Below are positions 35,384 through 44,804 of a stretch of DNA of 64,000 nt, piece by piece (position 1 is the stretch's first letter; each line of letters begins with the position of its first letter). The translations under genes were made by a program, and so were the position numbers. The notes below the pieces were generated by a model. It ran no database searches and was not told the origin of the DNA. It worked only from the letters and a program-made list of their open reading frames with translations. The DNA is taken from positions 100,671 to 164,670 of the forward strand of contig CAJEXI010000003.1 in the NCBI GenBank assembly GCA_903994455.1. The letters are read 5' to 3'. This DNA comes from an uncultured Chlorobiaceae bacterium (GTDB taxonomy: Bacteria; Bacteroidota; Chlorobiia; Chlorobiales; Chlorobiaceae).

Positions 35384-36064
35384 ATGCACATACCGGATGG
35401 ATATTTAAGCCCTGCGACTTGCGGGGTATTTGGTGCAGTGATGATCCCGATTTGGATGGCTGCTTCAAAGAGGGTTAAAAAAACATTGAAGGTGAGGCAG
35501 GTTCCTTTTCTGGCAATTGGCGCAGCGTTCAGCTTTGTCATCATGATGTTCAATGTGCCCATTCCCGGAGGATCGACGGGTCATGCGGTTGGCGGTGTTC
35601 TTGTTGCCCTTCTTTTAGGGCCCTGGGCGGCTTGTATTGCCCTTACGGTTGCCCTGCTCATTCAGGCGCTCCTGTTTGGAGATGGCGGTATAACGGCCAT
35701 TGGTGCAAATTGTTTTAACATGGCAGTTGTGCTTCCGTTTACAGGGTATTATGTTTACCGATTGATCAGTTCGAACAGCCCGGCGGGTTCCAGGAGACGT
35801 ATCATTGCTGCTGGAGCTGGTGCGTACGCGGGTATATGTATGGCAGCTCTCTGTGCCGGTATCGAATTTGGACTTCAACCGTTACTGTATCATAGGGCAA
35901 ATGGTCAGCCGTTGTACTCTCCTTATGGCCTGAATGTTGCCGTCCCTGCAATGGTTTTGGGGCATCTTCTTGTCATAGGATGGGTTGAGGTTCTGGTGAC
36001 CGCATTGGTTGTACAATATTTACAGAAGCAGGATGCTGTTTTTTTTGAAGGGGGCAGATCATGA
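35384..36064 (+). CDS. cbiM: Cobalt ECF transporter membrane component CbiM
   Basis: 226 residues from the ATG at 35384, which gives the essential N-terminus MHIPDGYLSP whose histidine takes part in metal binding in CbiM/NikM proteins. Several membrane helices follow, with GGSTGHAVGGVLVALLLGPW and QALLFGDGGITAIGANCFNM. It captures Co2+ for cobalamin synthesis as the S-component of CbiMNQO. Its stop overlaps the next gene by 4 bases. The rest of the operon is damaged, so transport by this set is doubtful. Confidence 0.88.
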   Translation: MHIPDGYLSPATCGVFGAVMIPIWMAASKRVKKTLKVRQVPFLAIGAAFSFVIMMFNVPIPGGSTGHAVGGVLVALLLGPWAACIALTVALLIQALLFGDGGITAIGANCFNMAVVLPFTGYYVYRLISSNSPAGSRRRIIAAGAGAYAGICMAALCAGIEFGLQPLLYHRANGQPLYSPYGLNVAVPAMVLGHLLVIGWVEVLVTALVVQYLQKQDAVFFEGGRS

Positions 36065-36982
36065 CGCTTGCCAAAAAACTCTGGGCAGGAATTGCTGCTT
36101 TAATGGTACTGTCGCCTCTGGGGCTGATCTTGCCTGATCGTTTTAAGGCTGGAACGGCCTGGGGTGAGTGGGGGGTTGATGAGCTTCAGAAAATGAGAGG
36201 CTCTGTCCCGCAGGGTATTCAGAAACTTTCCGGCTTGTGGAAAGCTCCGCTGCCTGATTATGCTTTTCAGGGATGGGAGGGAAGGGATCTCTTTCATTCA
36301 AGTATTGCCTATATCGTCTCTGCGGTTGTTGGCATTGCGATCATCGCGGGAGTGGCATTGTTCGCCTTCGGGGAGAGGTTACTTGAGCATTCGCTGTTTG
36401 ATGAACAGGCGGCACACCGCTTCAGACGAAGGGTCGGCCTTGTTTTTCAGAATGCCGATATCCAGTTGTTTTGCCCCTCAGTGAGGGAGGATATTGCCTT
36501 TGGGCCGCTGCAGTTCGGCGTTGCAGAGGAAGAGGTTAACCGGCGTATCAGGGAGGTTGCCAACGTGTTGGATATTCACCATTTATTGGACAGGGTTCCC
36601 CCATCAATTAAGTATCGGAGAGAAAAAGCGGGTTGCCATCGCCTCTGTTCTTGCCATTGATCCTGATGTCTATTTATTCGATGAACCGACAGCGGGGCTC
36701 GATCCTCTGACTGTCCGGCACATTATTGATTTTATGGTCAATGCCAACCGGCAGGGAAAGACCATTATTACCGCGACGCATGACTTGCATATTGTCGGGG
36801 AGATAGCCGATACGGTTTATGTGTTTGGCCGGAACAAGAAGATTGTCAGGGGCGGCTCTGCTGAATCAGTCTTGAATGACCGGGCACTCCTCGAGTCGAA
36901 TAACCTGATACCTATTCATCGTCATCACCATGATGGTAACGAGCATGTTCATCAGCATCTGCCAATGGAGCAGCATGACTGA
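36061..36982 (+). pseudogene. CbiN(PDGLE)-CbiO fusion remnant with frameshift; CbiQ missing
   Basis: Residues 1-110 are a PDGLE/CbiN-type domain (WGEWGVDELQKM and a C-terminal membrane helix IAYIVSAVVGIAIIAGVALF). At ~36390 this joins in frame to the middle of a CbiO ATPase (RRRVGLVFQNADIQLFCPSV), so CbiQ and the CbiO Walker A are gone. A run of five C at 36598-36602 then breaks the frame; with four C it would read DRVPHQLSIGEKKRVAIAS. The remaining CbiO (LFDEPTAGLDPLTV, TATHDLHIVGEIAD, a His-rich tail) continues in another frame to 36982. Confidence 0.8.
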
Positions 36983-37016
36983 AGAGCTGGTTGCGGAGCC
37001 CGGTGGTACGGGGGTT

Positions 37017-37358
37017 TCAAAGATTGAACAGCGCTCCCAGGAGCCACGAAATAGCGCTGATGACCACTGAGCCTGCTACGGCCCACCAGAAACCGTCTAT
37101 GGTGAATCCACTGACGAGTACGGCAGCGAACTGCAGCAGAAGTGCATTGACGACGAGGAGGAAAAGCCCCAGGGTGAGAATGATAAAGGGGAAAGAGAAA
37201 AAGAGCATGACCGGGCGAACAAGAGTGTTGATCAGGCCAAGCACAAGCGCCACAGCAATAGCAGCCCCGAAGCTTTTGATATGAATGCCGTCAAGGATAT
37301 GTGCGGTAGCATAGACCGCCAGAGCGTTAATCAGCCATTGAATCAGGATGTGTGTCAT
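37017..37358 (-). CDS. Phage holin family / four-TMS membrane protein (PF04020-like)
   Basis: 113 residues with four hydrophobic helices and the family pattern LIQWLINALAVYATAHILDG, VALVLGLINTLVRPVMLFFS and a final WWAVAGSVVISAISWLLG. Despite the name this family is widespread in bacterial chromosomes as a small membrane protein of unknown role. There are no lysis or phage genes nearby, so a prophage is not implied. Confidence 0.75.
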   Translation of the reverse strand: MTHILIQWLINALAVYATAHILDGIHIKSFGAAIAVALVLGLINTLVRPVMLFFSFPFIILTLGLFLLVVNALLLQFAAVLVSGFTIDGFWWAVAGSVVISAISWLLGALFNL

Positions 37359-37438
37359 CGTCTTTCTCTGTTAGCTTTGCATTGAATCTCACCGTTAAAG
37401 GTAAGAAAGTTGCCTGAATGCACAAGTTAACACGTTCA

Positions 37439-38806
37439 TCAGATATTCAGTTCCTCAAGGGCATCACGCAGTGTTGAACAACCGGCGATGGTTATCGGCA
37501 GATTTTTTAGCGATGGCTTCAGTTCCCGGGTATTGGCTTCGGGCAGCACGATGCGCTGGAAGCCAAGGTGCGCGGCCTCGCGGATACGCCGTTCGCTGTC
37601 GCTGATGGCCCTGAGTTCACCGGCGAGGCCAATTTCTCCGCAGCAGACGGTTGCCGGATCGACAGGGCGGTTCATGAGCCCGGAGGCTATTGCTGCCGCT
37701 ATGGCAAGATCTGCAGCAGGCTCGGCCAGTTTGAGCCCTCCGGCGATTTTCACAAAAACATCCTGTCCCCAGGTTTCAATGTGCAGCCTGTTTTCGAGCA
37801 CAGCAAGAATAATCGACATGCGTTTCAGGTCGAAGCCGGTGCTGATACGCTGTGGCATGGAGTAGTTGGTTTTGGAAACCAGCGCCTGAACCTCCACCAG
37901 CAGTGCCCTTGTCCCCTCAATGGCGGCAAGAATCGAGTTGCCCGGCACATCGGTTCTGCGTCCGGAGATAAAGAATTCCGAGGGGTTGTTGACCTCTTCA
38001 AGGCCGGTTTCATCCATCCGGAAGACGCCGATTTCATTGGTGGAACCAAAACGATTCTTGACTGAGCGGATTATCCTGTAGCGCTGGTAGCCCTCTCCCT
38101 CAAACTGCAGGACGGTATCGACCATGTGCTCCAGCGCCTTCGGGCCTGCCAGCGCCCCCTCCTTGGTGATATGGCCGATAATCATCAAAATAAAGTTCTG
38201 CTGTTTGGCTGCCCGGATAAGCGAGGCGGCGCACTCCCGTATCTGCGTGATGGTGCCTGCGGAGCTTTGGTACTCCTCTGAGTGGACGGTCTGGATAGAA
38301 TCAATGATGACCAGTGCCGGTTTTTCCCGTTCCATGAGCGCCAGAATGCGTTCAAGGTTCACCTCCGGTACGAGCCAGAGGTTTTCGGCCTTGATGGAGA
38401 GCCTTTGCGCCCGTTCGCGTATCTGGTTGGGTGACTCTTCGCCGGAGATGTAGAGCACTTTTGCCGGAGCGAGGCGGGGAGCCAGTTGGAGCATGAGGGT
38501 TGATTTGCCGATACCGGGCTCTCCGCCCACCAGTACGGCTGAAGCCTGCATGAGCCCGCCTCCGAGTACGCGGTCGAGCTCGCCCATGCCGGTCATGATT
38601 CGCTTGAACTCTGAGGGTACGGCATCATGCAGGTTCTGCACCACGGCAACAGCACCTGCCGAACCCGTGCGCTGTTTTTTGGGCTCGGGGTCGAGGTGAG
38701 TCTCCACAAGGGTTCCCCAGCTCTGGCATTCAAAACACTTTCCCTGATATTTCAGCGAGACCGCTCCGCAGTTTGAACAGATATATTTTGTGACAGCCTT
38801 GGCCAT
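37439..38806 (-). CDS. radA: DNA repair protein RadA
   Basis: 455 residues, standard length. N-terminal zinc finger YICSNCGAVS...CFECQSWG; RecA-like core with Walker A GGEPGIGKSTLMLQ; the RadA-specific VKNRFGST motif; a C-terminal Lon-protease-like domain (RPVDPATVCCGEIGLAGELR). It promotes branch migration and processing in recombination (family knowledge). It lies 6 bases downstream of folD, so the two are probably cotranscribed. Confidence 0.95.
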   Translation of the reverse strand: MAKAVTKYICSNCGAVSLKYQGKCFECQSWGTLVETHLDPEPKKQRTGSAGAVAVVQNLHDAVPSEFKRIMTGMGELDRVLGGGLMQASAVLVGGEPGIGKSTLMLQLAPRLAPAKVLYISGEESPNQIRERAQRLSIKAENLWLVPEVNLERILALMEREKPALVIIDSIQTVHSEEYQSSAGTITQIRECAASLIRAAKQQNFILMIIGHITKEGALAGPKALEHMVDTVLQFEGEGYQRYRIIRSVKNRFGSTNEIGVFRMDETGLEEVNNPSEFFISGRRTDVPGNSILAAIEGTRALLVEVQALVSKTNYSMPQRISTGFDLKRMSIILAVLENRLHIETWGQDVFVKIAGGLKLAEPAADLAIAAAIASGLMNRPVDPATVCCGEIGLAGELRAISDSERRIREAAHLGFQRIVLPEANTRELKPSLKNLPITIAGCSTLRDALEELNI

Positions 38807-38812
38807 GATGCC

Positions 38813-39700
38813 TTACAGCCCGTTCGTGCGCTGGAACGACTGAAGCGTATTTTTCAGGAGCATGGCAATGGTCATGGGGCCGACGCCACCTGGAACCGGT
38901 GTCATGGCCGAGGCCACCGCCGAAACGCCTTCGTAATCCACGTCGCCGACCAGACGGTAGCCGCTCTTTGTTGATGCATCCTCAATGCGGTTGATGCCGA
39001 CATCAATAACCACCGCGCCCGGTTTTACCATATCAGCAGTGATAAAGCCCGCTTTGCCAATGGCGGCTATGAGAATATCGGCCTGCTGGGTGTAGAATGG
39101 AATGTTTTTGGTGGCGGAGTGGCAGATGGTGACCGTGCAGTTGGTTGCTTCGAGCTTCTGGAGCATCAGGTTGGCCATCGGTTTGCCGACAATGTTGCTT
39201 CGCCCGACCACGACGCAGTGCTTGCCTTTGGTCTCGATGTTGTAGCGGCCAAGCAGCTCAAGGATGCCATACGGGGTGCAACTGACAAAACATTTGTCGA
39301 GATGCCCCATCACCAGTCGTCCCAGATTTTCGGGATGAAACCCGTCAACATCCTTCGATGGATCGATGGCGATGGTGACGGCAAATTCATCAATCTGCTT
39401 CGGCAGTGGTTGCTGCACCAGAATGCCATGAACCGCCGGGTCGTTGTTCAGCTCCTGGATGGCCTTGAGCAGATGCTCCTGCGAGGTGTCGGCCGGCATT
39501 TCGATGACGGTGGAAATCATGCCGATCTCTTTGCATGTTTTGGCTTTATTGCGTACATAAACCTGCGATGCGGGATCGTGGCCGACAATGATAACCGTCA
39601 GTCCGGGTACTTTGCCGGTTTGGGCCCGGTAGTTGTCAACACTCTCCTTGAGTTCATTTTTCAGGTCAAGCGAGACCTTTTTTCCGTCGATGATAAGCAT
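38813..39700 (-). CDS. folD: Bifunctional methylenetetrahydrofolate dehydrogenase/cyclohydrolase
   Basis: 295 residues. FolD motifs: VGHDPASQVYVRNKAKTCKE with the catalytic lysine, GILVQQPLPKQID, DVDGFHPENLGRL, the NADP site VVVGRSNIVGKPMA, and the C-terminal TPVPGGVGPMTIAMLL. It interconverts 5,10-methylene- and 10-formyl-THF in one-carbon metabolism. First gene of the minus-strand folD-radA pair. Confidence 0.95.
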   Translation of the reverse strand: MLIIDGKKVSLDLKNELKESVDNYRAQTGKVPGLTVIIVGHDPASQVYVRNKAKTCKEIGMISTVIEMPADTSQEHLLKAIQELNNDPAVHGILVQQPLPKQIDEFAVTIAIDPSKDVDGFHPENLGRLVMGHLDKCFVSCTPYGILELLGRYNIETKGKHCVVVGRSNIVGKPMANLMLQKLEATNCTVTICHSATKNIPFYTQQADILIAAIGKAGFITADMVKPGAVVIDVGINRIEDASTKSGYRLVGDVDYEGVSAVASAMTPVPGGVGPMTIAMLLKNTLQSFQRTNGL

Positions 39701-40033
39701 GGTGGTGTGGCTTTGTCGTGTGTAATGGTTCCGGGTTGGGGATTTATATCAGAATGCTAATATAGCTATGAAAAATGTGTTCATAGCGGAAAAATGCTGC
39801 GGGCAGACAAAAATAACAGCTTGGCATCCGGCCCATGCAGTTGCGACAGAATTGTAGACGACCGATATCGATCGTTTTCTTGTAACTCATTACTCTGTCT
39901 TCCAATCACGACTCCAATGCAGAATCCCTGTAACCAACACGTCCTCATGTTTTTTTATTGTTTTGAGGAAAAATTTCGGCTATACTGTTATAACGCGATA
40001 CAGCAATTCATGTTGAGCATCATATTCAAATAG
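39701..40033. other. Intergenic region, nothing recognised
   Basis: 333 bases between the divergent folD and 7TM-DISM genes. Presumably it holds both promoters. No RNA gene, repeat or conserved ORF could be identified. Confidence 0.4.
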
Positions 40034-40912
40034 ATGATTCCCTCATCTCCCCCCGTTCAGCACAAGCGACCCAGAGCTCTGAACTCAGCGCTGTTGACGG
40101 TATTTTTCCTGCTCGCGCTTATCAATTCAGGACTGTTTTCCCCATTAGCGTGCCTGGCAGAGCCGGTCATCCTTGATAAAGCCCCTTCCGTAGAGCTTGC
40201 TGGTCGCCTGGAGCGTTACGATGACCTCTCTGGCAAAAAAACATTTGCCGACATTCTCAATCCCAAAATTTCATCCAGTTTCAAGCAGCTCAAAGGCAGC
40301 TTGAACGACGGGTACAGTCATAAAGCCGTCTGGCTGCGCTTCACCATGCTTCGCACCTCACAATTTCCAGCCGCCTCATGGCTGCGCCTCTATCCGCCCT
40401 ATCTCGAATACGTTACCGCCTATATCCTGACCGGCAACAACCCTGCCTCACCATCCTCCTACGAGCATTTTCACCTCGGCGATCACATTCCCGTTGCAGA
40501 GCGCCCCGTCGTTGATCCTGACTTTCTGATACCCCTGTCACTTCCTCTCGAAAAGCCGGTTACCGTTTACATTCGGGTACAGTCAATCAGCTCACTCACC
40601 TTTGCCGCTGCCGTCTATTCGCAGGCCGAAATGATCCACCAGACCAATACCAATATTCTCATTCAGGGCGGCTATCTCGCCATTATGTTTGTCATCATTC
40701 TTTTAAATTTCCTCTTTTTTCTGCGTATACGCGACACGCTCTTCTTATTATTCACGATCTACGCTCTTTCCCTATTTGTCAATTATTTGTCCATAAGCGG
40801 CATTCTCAGTCTTATTCTGCCAGGCTCAGTTCACCTTCTCTCCTACCCCCGAAAACAAGTAACCCCCCCATGGTGCGCAGAGCTGAAGAGATGCGTGGGG
40901 GGTGTTGTTTAA
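40034..40912 (+). pseudogene. Truncated 7TM-DISM sensor protein
   Basis: 292 residues. A signal peptide/helix, an extracellular 7TMR-DISMED2-type domain (~45-190; KAVWLRFTMLRT, PASWLRLYPPYLEYV-like, PVTVYIRVQSIS), then only the first two to three of the expected seven membrane helices (LAIMFVIILLNFLFFLRIRD). It breaks off after GSVHLLS into an unrelated tail at a palindromic C7/G6 element. Intact family members continue with more helices and a kinase or GGDEF output domain. Almost certainly non-functional. Confidence 0.65.
40862..40904. repeat. Palindromic element at the 7TM-DISM breakpoint
   Basis: ACCCCCCCATG and the facing GTGGGGGGT arms can pair around a ~24-base centre. It coincides with the loss of family homology, so it may be a terminator-like or mobile palindrome linked to the truncation. 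Confidence 0.4.
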
Positions 40913-41154
40913 CTGTAAAAAGTCTATGGATGAATTTACTATCATAGTTCCAAATAATACAAGAAATATTTGTAATAAATTTTTCAGCTCTCGCAACTCC
41001 GCGTTGATCTCTACTTTACGGTTAAACTTGCAAAGCCGAAAGAAGACCTTTACAAGCTATGGCACAAAATCGTTATGTGCCAGAAATAATAAATCTTTTA
41101 CAGAGTCTCATTGATGTGTATAATAGCAAAAAACATACACGCAGGAGGCAAGAG

Positions 41155-41349
41155 ATGAGAACGAATGTCGTGATAGATGACGCTCTGATGGAATCCGATC
41201 TCAAGGTATCCGGTCTCAGGACAAAAAAAGATGCCATTGAATGAGGGGCTGAAACTGTTGGTGCAAGTGCACAGCCAAAAAAAATCAGGAATTTTCGAGG
41301 AAAACTGAAATGGTCCGGTAATCTTGATGAGATGAGGTTGGACAAATGA
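41155..41349 (+). pseudogene. VapB-type antitoxin with two frameshifts
   Basis: A good ribosome-binding site (GCAGGAGGCAAGAG) precedes MRTNVVIDDALMESDLKVSG, a typical VapB start. A stop occurs after KKDAIE because of one extra base; the shifted frame continues EGLKLLVQVHSQ, and a missing base in an A-run returns it to the original frame (RNFRGKLKWSGNLDEMRLDK) to the stop at 41349. Translation would yield only 29 residues. Confidence 0.6.
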
Positions 41350-41450
41350 TTCTCGTTGATTCGTCAGTCTGGATTGACTGCTTCAACGGAAACAAAACAC
41401 CTCCTGTTATTACATGACGACAGGGATTTCGTAATATTATTCTACGAGTT
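41346..41450 (+). pseudogene. VapC PIN-domain toxin remnant
   Basis: Starts with an ATGA overlap on vapB as MILVDSSVWIDCFNG, the first acidic motif of a PIN RNase, then jumps to LLHDDRDF, normally found near the C-terminus, and ends. The middle of the gene is deleted. With its broken antitoxin this is a dead vapBC pair. It, a possible protein relic before 41155 and AT-rich sequence fill 40913-41607. Confidence 0.55.
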
Positions 41451-41607
41451 GATGAATAATTCAGGCTCAACGGCTCAAGCGGAGCAAAGAGTTTGATGTA
41501 CTTTATTTGTTTGTTATACTTCGGCAAGAATTTTTTTTATAAGGCAAGCAGGCTGATTCCGACTGGCCTGGTTACGGTTTATTTTTTTCAAAATAGAGAG
41601 ATAAACA

Positions 41608-41844
41608 ATGCCAACTGTTTTTCGTATTAGTGGTTATCGGTTGTTCTTTTTTGCGGGCGATCACCGTAAGCCTGCGCATATTCATGTTGAACGCGACGAA
41701 AATATGGCTAAATTTTGGCTTGATCCGGTTCGCTTGCAAAGGAGTGGTGGTTTTTCAAGGCATGAGATTGCCAGGATTCAAATAATCGTTATTGAACATC
41801 AACAGCATTTACTGGAGGCTTGGTATGGTTACTTCAACAATTGA
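41608..41844 (+). CDS. DUF4160 protein
   Basis: 78 residues. Pattern VFRISGYRLFFFAGDHRKPA, HIHVERDE, ARIQIIVIEHQQHLLEAWYG, as in DUF4160. Overlaps the DUF2442 gene by 20 bases. The pair is widespread in mobile regions and behaves like a TA-style couplet in context, but no activity is established. Good ribosome-binding region (AGAGAG) upstream. Confidence 0.8.
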   Translation: MPTVFRISGYRLFFFAGDHRKPAHIHVERDENMAKFWLDPVRLQRSGGFSRHEIARIQIIVIEHQQHLLEAWYGYFNN

Positions 41845-42133
41845 ACTCAATGTTTCTGCAGCGGAGCAGGTAACAGTGACGCTTGATGCATTAATCGTTG
41901 ATTTGAGTGATGGTCGCTCCATTACGGTTCCGCTGGCATGGTATCCACGACTGATGAATGCAACAGCCTCAGAGCTTCAGAATTGGCGGTTGATTGGAAA
42001 GGGGTATGGCATTCACTGGGAAGAGCTGGATGAGGATATCAGTGTTGAGGGTTTATTACTTGGCAAACCTTCAGGCGAAAGTCAAACATCGTTCAAGAGA
42101 TGGCTGTCTGGTCGTGTTTCTGCATCGGTGTGA
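41825..42133 (+). CDS. DUF2442 protein
   Basis: 102 residues from the ATG at 41825, inside the end of the DUF4160 gene. DGRSITVPLAWYPRLMNATA, NWRLIGKGYGIHWEELDEDI and SVEGLLLGKPS are DUF2442 hallmarks. An intact version of the couplet whose remnants appear at 13160-13547 and 21421-21690. Confidence 0.8.
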   Translation: MVTSTIELNVSAAEQVTVTLDALIVDLSDGRSITVPLAWYPRLMNATASELQNWRLIGKGYGIHWEELDEDISVEGLLLGKPSGESQTSFKRWLSGRVSASV

Positions 42134-42232
42134 TGTCATACTCATTTGTTACCTTATGAGTTGTCGAAATTAAACCTATGCCTTTTGTGAATGAAAATGC
42201 CACGAATATTTTGATTCGAGAAATGGGGGTGG

Positions 42233-42610
42233 TTGATAGTTCATAACTTCCAGTTTGCTGATGGAACGCATCAGGATATTATAAAGCCAACGGAGGGAAC
42301 GTTCAACCCGGGCAGTGGAACCACAGGAGTGGGAGTCGGAAATGATATTGTGCTTACCTTCAGTGAGGCGATTCATCCTGGTTCTGGCACAATAGCTATC
42401 CACAGCGGTTCGCCGACAGGCCCGGTTGTTGCCAGTTCTGCTGATGCAACAAGCGCAACGGTTACTGCATCAGGCAGTACACTGACGATCAACCCGACCC
42501 ACGACCTGGCATATAACACACATTACTACGTCACTGTTGCCGATGGATCAATCTATGATGCAGAACACAACTCCTATGCCGGAACAACAACTTATGACAG
42601 TGAAATGTAA
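42233..42610 (+). pseudogene. Fragment of a bacterial Ig-like (SbsA-type) surface protein
   Basis: An open frame of ~125 codons with one SbsA-Ig-like module: FNPGSGTTGVGVGNDIVLTF, SEAIHPGSGTIAIHSG, LTINPTHDLAYNTHYYVTVA. Such modules occur in tandem in large secreted adhesins. Here there is no signal peptide and no neighbouring module, and no ATG supports the start, so this is likely a leftover of a large gene. Confidence 0.5.
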
Positions 42611-42777
42611 TTCTGGTTGTGGATTTATATCTGAATGTTACTATAGTGATGACAAATTCATCGAAACAGCAAATGTCAAAAGAGGGCATGTCATGCGTGT
42701 TGCGATGAATTTTTTTTATAGCTACTCTGGGGTTTGTACCTCCTATCGTTTACAGACAATTCATTGAACGTGTTTTT

Positions 42778-43350
42778 ATGTCGCTGGTTTCCATTGGTAG
42801 TGTTCTGATAGAGAAAGATGTATTGAACTCTTTTTTTTCGTGCGATCTTCGTGAATGCCGGGGAGCGTGTTGTGTTGAGGGGGAGCTTGGTGCCCCGTTA
42901 TTGCCGGCAGAGGCAGAGCAGCTTCAGAATCCTCCGGAGGAGCTGCTCAGGATGCTGCCCGAAAAGGGGTTACGCTACCTTCGGAAGCTTGGCCCTGTTG
43001 AGGTCTATCAAGGGGTTCAGTACACGAGAACCGTTGAGAACAAGGAGTGTGTTTTCACGATTGTTCGCGACGGAATCACCTTCTGCGCCATTGAAATTGC
43101 CCGTAGCGAAGGTATTCTGGAGTTCGACAAACCAATATCTTGCCGATTGTTTCCAATAAGGGTAAGAAAAAAGTTTGGTTTGGATTATCTTGTCTACGAG
43201 CAGCACTCTATGTGTCGCACTGCCAGAAAGGCGGGCCGGGAGTGCAAGGTACAACTTATTGATTATCTCTCTCCCGCTCTTGAATTACGATATGGTCGTG
43301 ACTGGGTTGCGGATTTGAAAGCTTATGTCGATGCGTCTTTATTCAAGTAA
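42778..43350 (+). CDS. DUF3109 family cysteine-rich protein
   Basis: 190 residues with conserved cysteines in FFSCDLRECRGACCVEGELG, NKECVFTIVRDGITFCAIE, ISCRLFPIRV and HSMCRTARKAGREC, suggesting metal or Fe-S binding. The family is common in Bacteroidetes/Chlorobi and uncharacterised. Its stop shares one base with the rpoN start, so it heads the DUF3109-rpoN-hslV run. Confidence 0.8.
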   Translation: MSLVSIGSVLIEKDVLNSFFSCDLRECRGACCVEGELGAPLLPAEAEQLQNPPEELLRMLPEKGLRYLRKLGPVEVYQGVQYTRTVENKECVFTIVRDGITFCAIEIARSEGILEFDKPISCRLFPIRVRKKFGLDYLVYEQHSMCRTARKAGRECKVQLIDYLSPALELRYGRDWVADLKAYVDASLFK

Positions 43351-44801
43351 TGGCTGAACTCAGGCTTCAACACAAGCAGCAGCAACAGCTCTCTGCCCAG
43401 CAAATACTTAGCAGTCAGCTTCTTCAACTTCCCATGCAGAATCTTGAACAGCGGATTTACGACGAAGTGCAGGAAAATCCGCTTCTTGAACTTGTTGAAG
43501 AACGAAGAGAGGGTGACGGGGTTGTTGAAGGTCAAAGTGACCGCTCAACCGGTGACGATATGTTCGATTCGGTTGAACGGTTCAGTAAAAGCTCTTTCAA
43601 GGAGCGCTCAGAGGTACCTGCTTCGGGAGAAACATCTGAGGGACGACTCAACTTTACCCAGGAAAGTCCTTCAAAAGAGCGATTTTTTCAGGCGGTACAG
43701 CATGACAGTTTTCATGAAACGCTGCTGAAACAAATGGCATTGCTCGAAGATGCAGGGGAGCGCGAGGTGATGATTGCCATGGAAATTCTCGGAAATCTTG
43801 ATGGTGACGGTTACTTCACCGAAGGGCATGAGGTGATTCTTGACAGTCTGCACTTTCAGGGCCTTGATGTCAGCGAGAGTGAGCTGGAGGCGGTGCTGCG
43901 CAAAATCCATTTTCTGGATCCTCCGGGAGTGGCTGTTCGTGATTTGCGTGAACGACTTCTTGTGCAGTTACAGGTTTCGGCAGCGCGATATGAGGCGAGA
44001 ACCTTTGAGCTTGCGACAAAAATTCTCCACGACCATTTTGATGATTTTCTTCACCGGCGTTTTGAACTGCTGATTAAAAAGCTTGGAGTGCCGAAGGAGA
44101 GGGTTGAGGCGGCTGTTTCGGCCATTATCGCCCTTGATCCTCATCCCGGGATTTTTCAGGATGAGGGTGGTCATTATATTACTCCCGACTTTGTGGTCAC
44201 CTACGACAACGGTGAACTGACTGCGGCGCTCAATGACCGAAGCGCTCTTGCAGTCAAGGTGACCGACCGGTATCAGGAGCTTCTGAAAAACAGGACGGCA
44301 CCGAAAGAGGAAAAACAGTTTATACGCAAGAACATTCAGCGGGCCCAGGAATTTGCCACAGCGATAGCAACCCGACGTCAGACACTGCTCAAAGTGATTG
44401 AGGCATTGATGAAGCATCAGTATGCATTTTTTATTTCCGGGCCGGAGCACGTCTTGCCATTGGGGATGAAAACCATTGCGGCGGAGACCGATCTTGATAT
44501 TTCAACGATCAGCCGGGCGGTCAATGGCAAGTATGTTCAAACTCGTTTTGGTGTTTTTGAGTTAAAGTACTTTTTCAGTGTCGGGCTCTCTACTGAGGAG
44601 GGCAGTGATCTGTCGAGCAAGGTTATCCGTCAGTATATTGCCGAGATGGTAGGGGATGAGGATCCTGATATTCCTTTAAGCGACGACGCGCTGGCAGAGA
44701 TGCTGGTGAAAAGAGGGGTGCACATAGCGCGCAGAACAGTTGCAAAATATCGTGAACAAATGCAAATTCCAGTGGCAAGATTAAGAAAAAAAATATTTTA
44801 A
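43350..44801 (+). CDS. rpoN: RNA polymerase sigma-54 factor RpoN
   Basis: 483 residues. A glutamine-rich region I (LQHKQQQQLSAQQILSSQLL), an acidic linker, a core-binding region, a helix-turn-helix (TDLDISTISRAVNGKYVQTR) and an RpoN box near the C-terminus (ARRTVAKYREQMQIP). It directs transcription from -24/-12 promoters with enhancer-binding activators. Translationally coupled to DUF3109; hslV begins within a few bases of its stop. Confidence 0.95.
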   Translation: MAELRLQHKQQQQLSAQQILSSQLLQLPMQNLEQRIYDEVQENPLLELVEERREGDGVVEGQSDRSTGDDMFDSVERFSKSSFKERSEVPASGETSEGRLNFTQESPSKERFFQAVQHDSFHETLLKQMALLEDAGEREVMIAMEILGNLDGDGYFTEGHEVILDSLHFQGLDVSESELEAVLRKIHFLDPPGVAVRDLRERLLVQLQVSAARYEARTFELATKILHDHFDDFLHRRFELLIKKLGVPKERVEAAVSAIIALDPHPGIFQDEGGHYITPDFVVTYDNGELTAALNDRSALAVKVTDRYQELLKNRTAPKEEKQFIRKNIQRAQEFATAIATRRQTLLKVIEALMKHQYAFFISGPEHVLPLGMKTIAAETDLDISTISRAVNGKYVQTRFGVFELKYFFSVGLSTEEGSDLSSKVIRQYIAEMVGDEDPDIPLSDDALAEMLVKRGVHIARRTVAKYREQMQIPVARLRKKIF

Positions 44802-44804
44802 TTG

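Noticed and set aside
37017..37358. Holin-like gene as evidence for a prophage
   Set aside because: The family is a common small chromosomal membrane protein, and no other phage genes are present.
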